Shown one piece after another: positions 61,979 to 64,000 of a stretch of 64,000 nt of DNA. The DNA is taken from contig DASSCU010000017.1 of the NCBI GenBank assembly GCA_035697485.1, positions 62,001 to 126,000 of the forward strand. Reading direction: 5' to 3'. The notes beneath the pieces were generated by a model. It saw nothing but the letters and a program-made list of their open reading frames with translations. It was not told the origin of the DNA and did not search any database. Position numbers and translations under genes: made by a program. Source of the DNA: Actinomycetota bacterium. Lineage in GTDB: Bacteria > Actinomycetota > UBA4738 > HRBIN12. Numbering within the stretch: position 1 is the stretch's first letter; the number at the start of each line of letters is the position of its first letter.

Positions 61979-62871
61979 CGAGGTCGTTCACCTCCGCCGC
62001 CACACTGGACGAGGCCGTCGCCGCCCTCAGCTCCGGCGCCCGACCGGTCGCCGGCGGCACCGACCTCGTGGTCGGCGCGCGCCAGGGCAAGGCGCCGTTG
62101 CCCGACGCGATCGTCGCGATCGACCGCGTCGAGTCGCTCAGGCACCTCGACGACGCGGGTGGCGGCCTCCTGCTCGGGGCACTCGCCACGCACGAGGCCA
62201 TCGTGGCCAGCGAAGCCGTGCGAGCGAGGTTCACCGCCCTCGCGGATGCGTCCGCGATCGTCGGGTCCCACGCCACGCGCGCGAACGGCACGATCGGCGG
62301 GAACGTGATGAACGCGTCGCCGGCGATGGATACCGGCGGTCCGTTGCTCTGCCTGGGGGCCACCGCGACACTGCGGTCGGCGGCAGGCGAGCGTTCGCTC
62401 GCGCTCGACGAGCTGTGGACCGGTCCCGGCGCCACCGCGGCCGCTCCCGACGAGCTGCTCGTCTCGATCGACGTTCCGGCCCCGGCCGACCGCACGGGCT
62501 CCGCGTACGTGCGGCTCGAGTACCGGCGCCAGATGGAGATCGCCGTGGTCGGGGCCACGGCCGTCGTCACCCAGGCCGACGGTGCGATCATCGACGCGCG
62601 GGTCGCGATCACGGCGCTGTCCCCGACGATTCGCCGCGTGGCCGAGGCCGAACGGGCGCTGGTGAGCGGCGACGGAGGCGATGCCGACGTCGGGGCTGCC
62701 GCACGCGCCGCCGCCGAGGGAGCCGCGCCGATCAGCGACGTCCGCGCCTCCGCCGACTACCGCACCGCGATGGCCGAGGTCGTGGCTCGCCGCGCGATCG
62801 CCGCCGCGATCACGCGGGCCGGCGGCGGCGACGTCCCGATCCCTGCGAGCGACGCGCTCTACGGCGCGTGA
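61975..62871 (+). CDS. Molybdenum hydroxylase FAD-binding (medium) subunit
   Basis: A 298-residue CoxM/XdhB-type subunit. The two FAD loops are ARPVAGGTDLVVGAR (residues 22-36) and TRANGTIGGNVMNASPAMD (about 99-117), followed by the CO_deh_flav C-terminal domain from AAVTALSP-like segment VAITALSPTIRRV. It passes electrons from the [2Fe-2S] subunit to an acceptor. GTG 61975 overlaps the large-subunit stop. Confidence 0.93.
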   Translation: MTRSFTSAATLDEAVAALSSGARPVAGGTDLVVGARQGKAPLPDAIVAIDRVESLRHLDDAGGGLLLGALATHEAIVASEAVRARFTALADASAIVGSHATRANGTIGGNVMNASPAMDTGGPLLCLGATATLRSAAGERSLALDELWTGPGATAAAPDELLVSIDVPAPADRTGSAYVRLEYRRQMEIAVVGATAVVTQADGAIIDARVAITALSPTIRRVAEAERALVSGDGGDADVGAAARAAAEGAAPISDVRASADYRTAMAEVVARRAIAAAITRAGGGDVPIPASDALYGA

Positions 62872-62887
62872 GGAGTACGAGAGACGC

Positions 62888-63412
62888 ATGAAGACCGACG
62901 CGACGCTCACCGTGAACGGCACCGACTACCCGATCGAGATCGACCCGCACCTCTCCCTGTTGAAGGCCGTGCGGGACGAGATCGGCTTGACCGGGTCGAA
63001 AGAGGGCTGCGACGACTCCGAGTGCGGCGCCTGCATGATGCTGCTCGACGGCCGGCCGGTGAACGCCTGCTCGTACCTCGCGATGCAGGCCGTCGGGAAG
63101 CAGGTCATGACCGTGGAGGGGCTCGCCGGCGGGGAGCAGGTGGGCGCCCTGCAGGCCGAGTTCCTGCAGCAAGGCGGGGTGCAATGCGGCTTCTGCACGC
63201 CCGGCATGCTCGTGTCGGCCACGGCGCTGCTGCGGCGCAACCCCACGCCGACCGAGGACGAGGTGCGGCTCGCACTGGCGGGCAACCTGTGCCGCTGCAC
63301 CGGGTACGGCGGCATCGTGAAGGCCGTCATGGAGACCGCGGCGGGCCACGTGCCGAGGCTGCCATCGCCTCCCGCTCACGAGGTCCGGCCGGCCCCGCAC
63401 CACGCGGGGTGA
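62888..63412 (+). CDS. Molybdenum hydroxylase [2Fe-2S] (small) subunit
   Basis: A 174-residue CoxS/XdhC-fold ferredoxin subunit. The plant-type cluster ligands are Cys41, Cys46, Cys49 and Cys61; the second cluster uses Cys100, Cys103, Cys135 and Cys137 (QCGFCTPGM, LCRCTGY). The gene order large-medium-small differs from the common M-S-L order. No maturation gene (xdhC, coxD-F) is seen in the window. Confidence 0.94.
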   Translation: MKTDATLTVNGTDYPIEIDPHLSLLKAVRDEIGLTGSKEGCDDSECGACMMLLDGRPVNACSYLAMQAVGKQVMTVEGLAGGEQVGALQAEFLQQGGVQCGFCTPGMLVSATALLRRNPTPTEDEVRLALAGNLCRCTGYGGIVKAVMETAAGHVPRLPSPPAHEVRPAPHHAG

Positions 63413-63444
63413 GCCTCCGCGCCGCTGCCTCCGGCAACGGCAGG

Positions 63445-64000
63445 TCACTCGCCCCAGACGGCGCGAGCGCGATCGGTCAGCACGGGTCCGCGGGCGAGCG
63501 TGCCGAACCACCAGGCCTTGGCGAGTGCGATCGCAGCGCCGAGGATCGCAGCGGCGACCCCGAGCCGTCCGGGTTCGTCGCCGACCCATCCGGCGGCTCT
63601 GGCCGCCATGAGGGCGAGCCCTCCGTTCAGGAGCGCGAACTGCAGCGGCGCCACGATCTCGAAGGCCGCGAGCGCCCGGCGTCGGTCCCTCGGATGCCCG
63701 GGCCGCGCCATCGGGAGCAGGTAGGACCAGGCCCCGAGCAGCACCTGCACGAGCCAGCCGCCGACGAATGCGACGAGGAACGTCGACCGGTAGCGGTCGA
63801 AGCCGGCCTCCCCGTCGAACAGCGCGATCGCCAGACCGAACGAGCCGACCACGAACCAGACGACCGCGGCCATCATGTGGAACGCGGCCGCCGGGATCGC
63901 CCAGTTCCGTTCGGTCCGCAGGACCGTGACCACGAGCAGCACGACGCCGAGCGCTCCGGCCGCATACGCGATCCCGCCGGCTTGGAGCATCCACGTCCAT
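63445..64000 (-). CDS. Multi-pass membrane protein, cut by the window edge
   Basis: At least 181 residues from an ATG at 63990, with the frame open to the window's end, so the true start may lie outside. Five or six helices, with His in AAAFHMMAAVVWFVVGSF and conserved-looking GGWLVQVLLGAWSYLLPMAR followed by RRALAAFEIVAPLQFALLN. The pattern recalls cytochrome oxidase subunit I-like or NnrS-like membrane proteins, but I cannot assign it. Confidence 0.55.
   Translation of the reverse strand, partial: WTWMLQAGGIAYAAGALGVVLLVVTVLRTERNWAIPAAAFHMMAAVVWFVVGSFGLAIALFDGEAGFDRYRSTFLVAFVGGWLVQVLLGAWSYLLPMARPGHPRDRRRALAAFEIVAPLQFALLNGGLALMAARAAGWVGDEPGRLGVAAAILGAAIALAKAWWFGTLARGPVLTDRARAVWGE

Noticed and set aside
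1-64000. tRNA/rRNA genes, prophage, transposases or integration sites
   Set aside because: I scanned the gaps for tRNA-like GGTTC(G/A)A arms, IS-type transposase motifs and phage gene runs and saw none; a dedicated tRNA search would still be needed to exclude tRNAs.

Overview
The window is about 70% GC, densely packed, rich in GTG starts and ATGA/GTGA start-stop overlaps. Its gene content points to an actinomycete (Actinomycetota) chromosome: a 1,610-residue NAD-glutamate dehydrogenase, an ECF42-type sigma factor with its DGPF partner, a deazaflavin (F420)-type reductase, an LppM-like lipoprotein, actinobacterial-type arsenate reductases, and an ilv attenuator with an almost leaderless leader peptide. 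I cannot place it below phylum. There is no rRNA, tRNA, CRISPR array, prophage or intact insertion sequence that I can see.

Layout. 1-4 kb: end of an amidohydrolase, a wrecked response-regulator remnant, the ammonium transporter amtB, a collapsed glutamate synthase (gltB) remnant and a drug/metabolite transporter. 4-12.3 kb: flavin amine oxidase, amidase, then a leftward run of two tandem DAO-type oxidoreductases, a formate/nitrite channel and an ABC exporter. 12.4-15.9 kb: ilvD-thrC. 15.9-19.4 kb: secreted barrel protein, phosphotransferase, cspA, small membrane proteins and a broken META-domain gene. 19.3-21.3 kb: an arsenic module (ArsR, a Cys-rich 11-residue ORF, an HTH-ArsC fusion and a second ArsC) with no efflux pump. 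21.3-25.7 kb: ECF42 pair, followed by a decayed stretch. 25.7-33.8 kb: attenuator, small gene, then ilvB-ilvN-ilvC-leuA-leuB-cimA. 33.8-44 kb: broken GNAT, RTX-like protein, D,D-carboxypeptidase, a large GGDEF-EAL protein, C45 hydrolase, aminotransferase, VOC protein and serC. 44-49.5 kb: a two-USP-plus-Rieske fusion flanked by two related membrane proteins, a DDAH-like hydrolase, a pseudo-receiver/glycine-rich membrane protein and OsmC. 49.5-59.6 kb: two Fn3-type surface proteins, a secreted coiled-coil protein, the giant GDH, CAP, MBL-fold and LppM-like proteins. 59.7-63.4 kb: a three-subunit molybdenum hydroxylase. A membrane protein runs off the right edge.

How the genes fit together. Branched-chain amino acid synthesis dominates: ilvD, ilvBN and ilvC, plus leuA/leuB for leucine and cimA for a threonine-independent route to 2-ketobutyrate. 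thrC sits in the ilvD unit. The main operon is preceded by a classic attenuator with Leu-Val-Leu-Ile codons. Nitrogen handling shows amtB and NAD-GDH intact next to a gltB reduced to its two ends.

Eight loci are broken by indels or deletions (OmpR-type regulator, gltB, META domain, response-regulator fragment, histidine phosphatase, kelch-like protein, GNAT; possibly also the tail of the membrane protein at 18.8-19.4 kb). All long housekeeping genes are uninterrupted. This looks like real decay of accessory genes rather than uniform assembly error. The observations I find most worth following are the USP-USP-Rieske fusion, the ArsR-controlled Cys-rich micro-ORF and the ilv attenuator.
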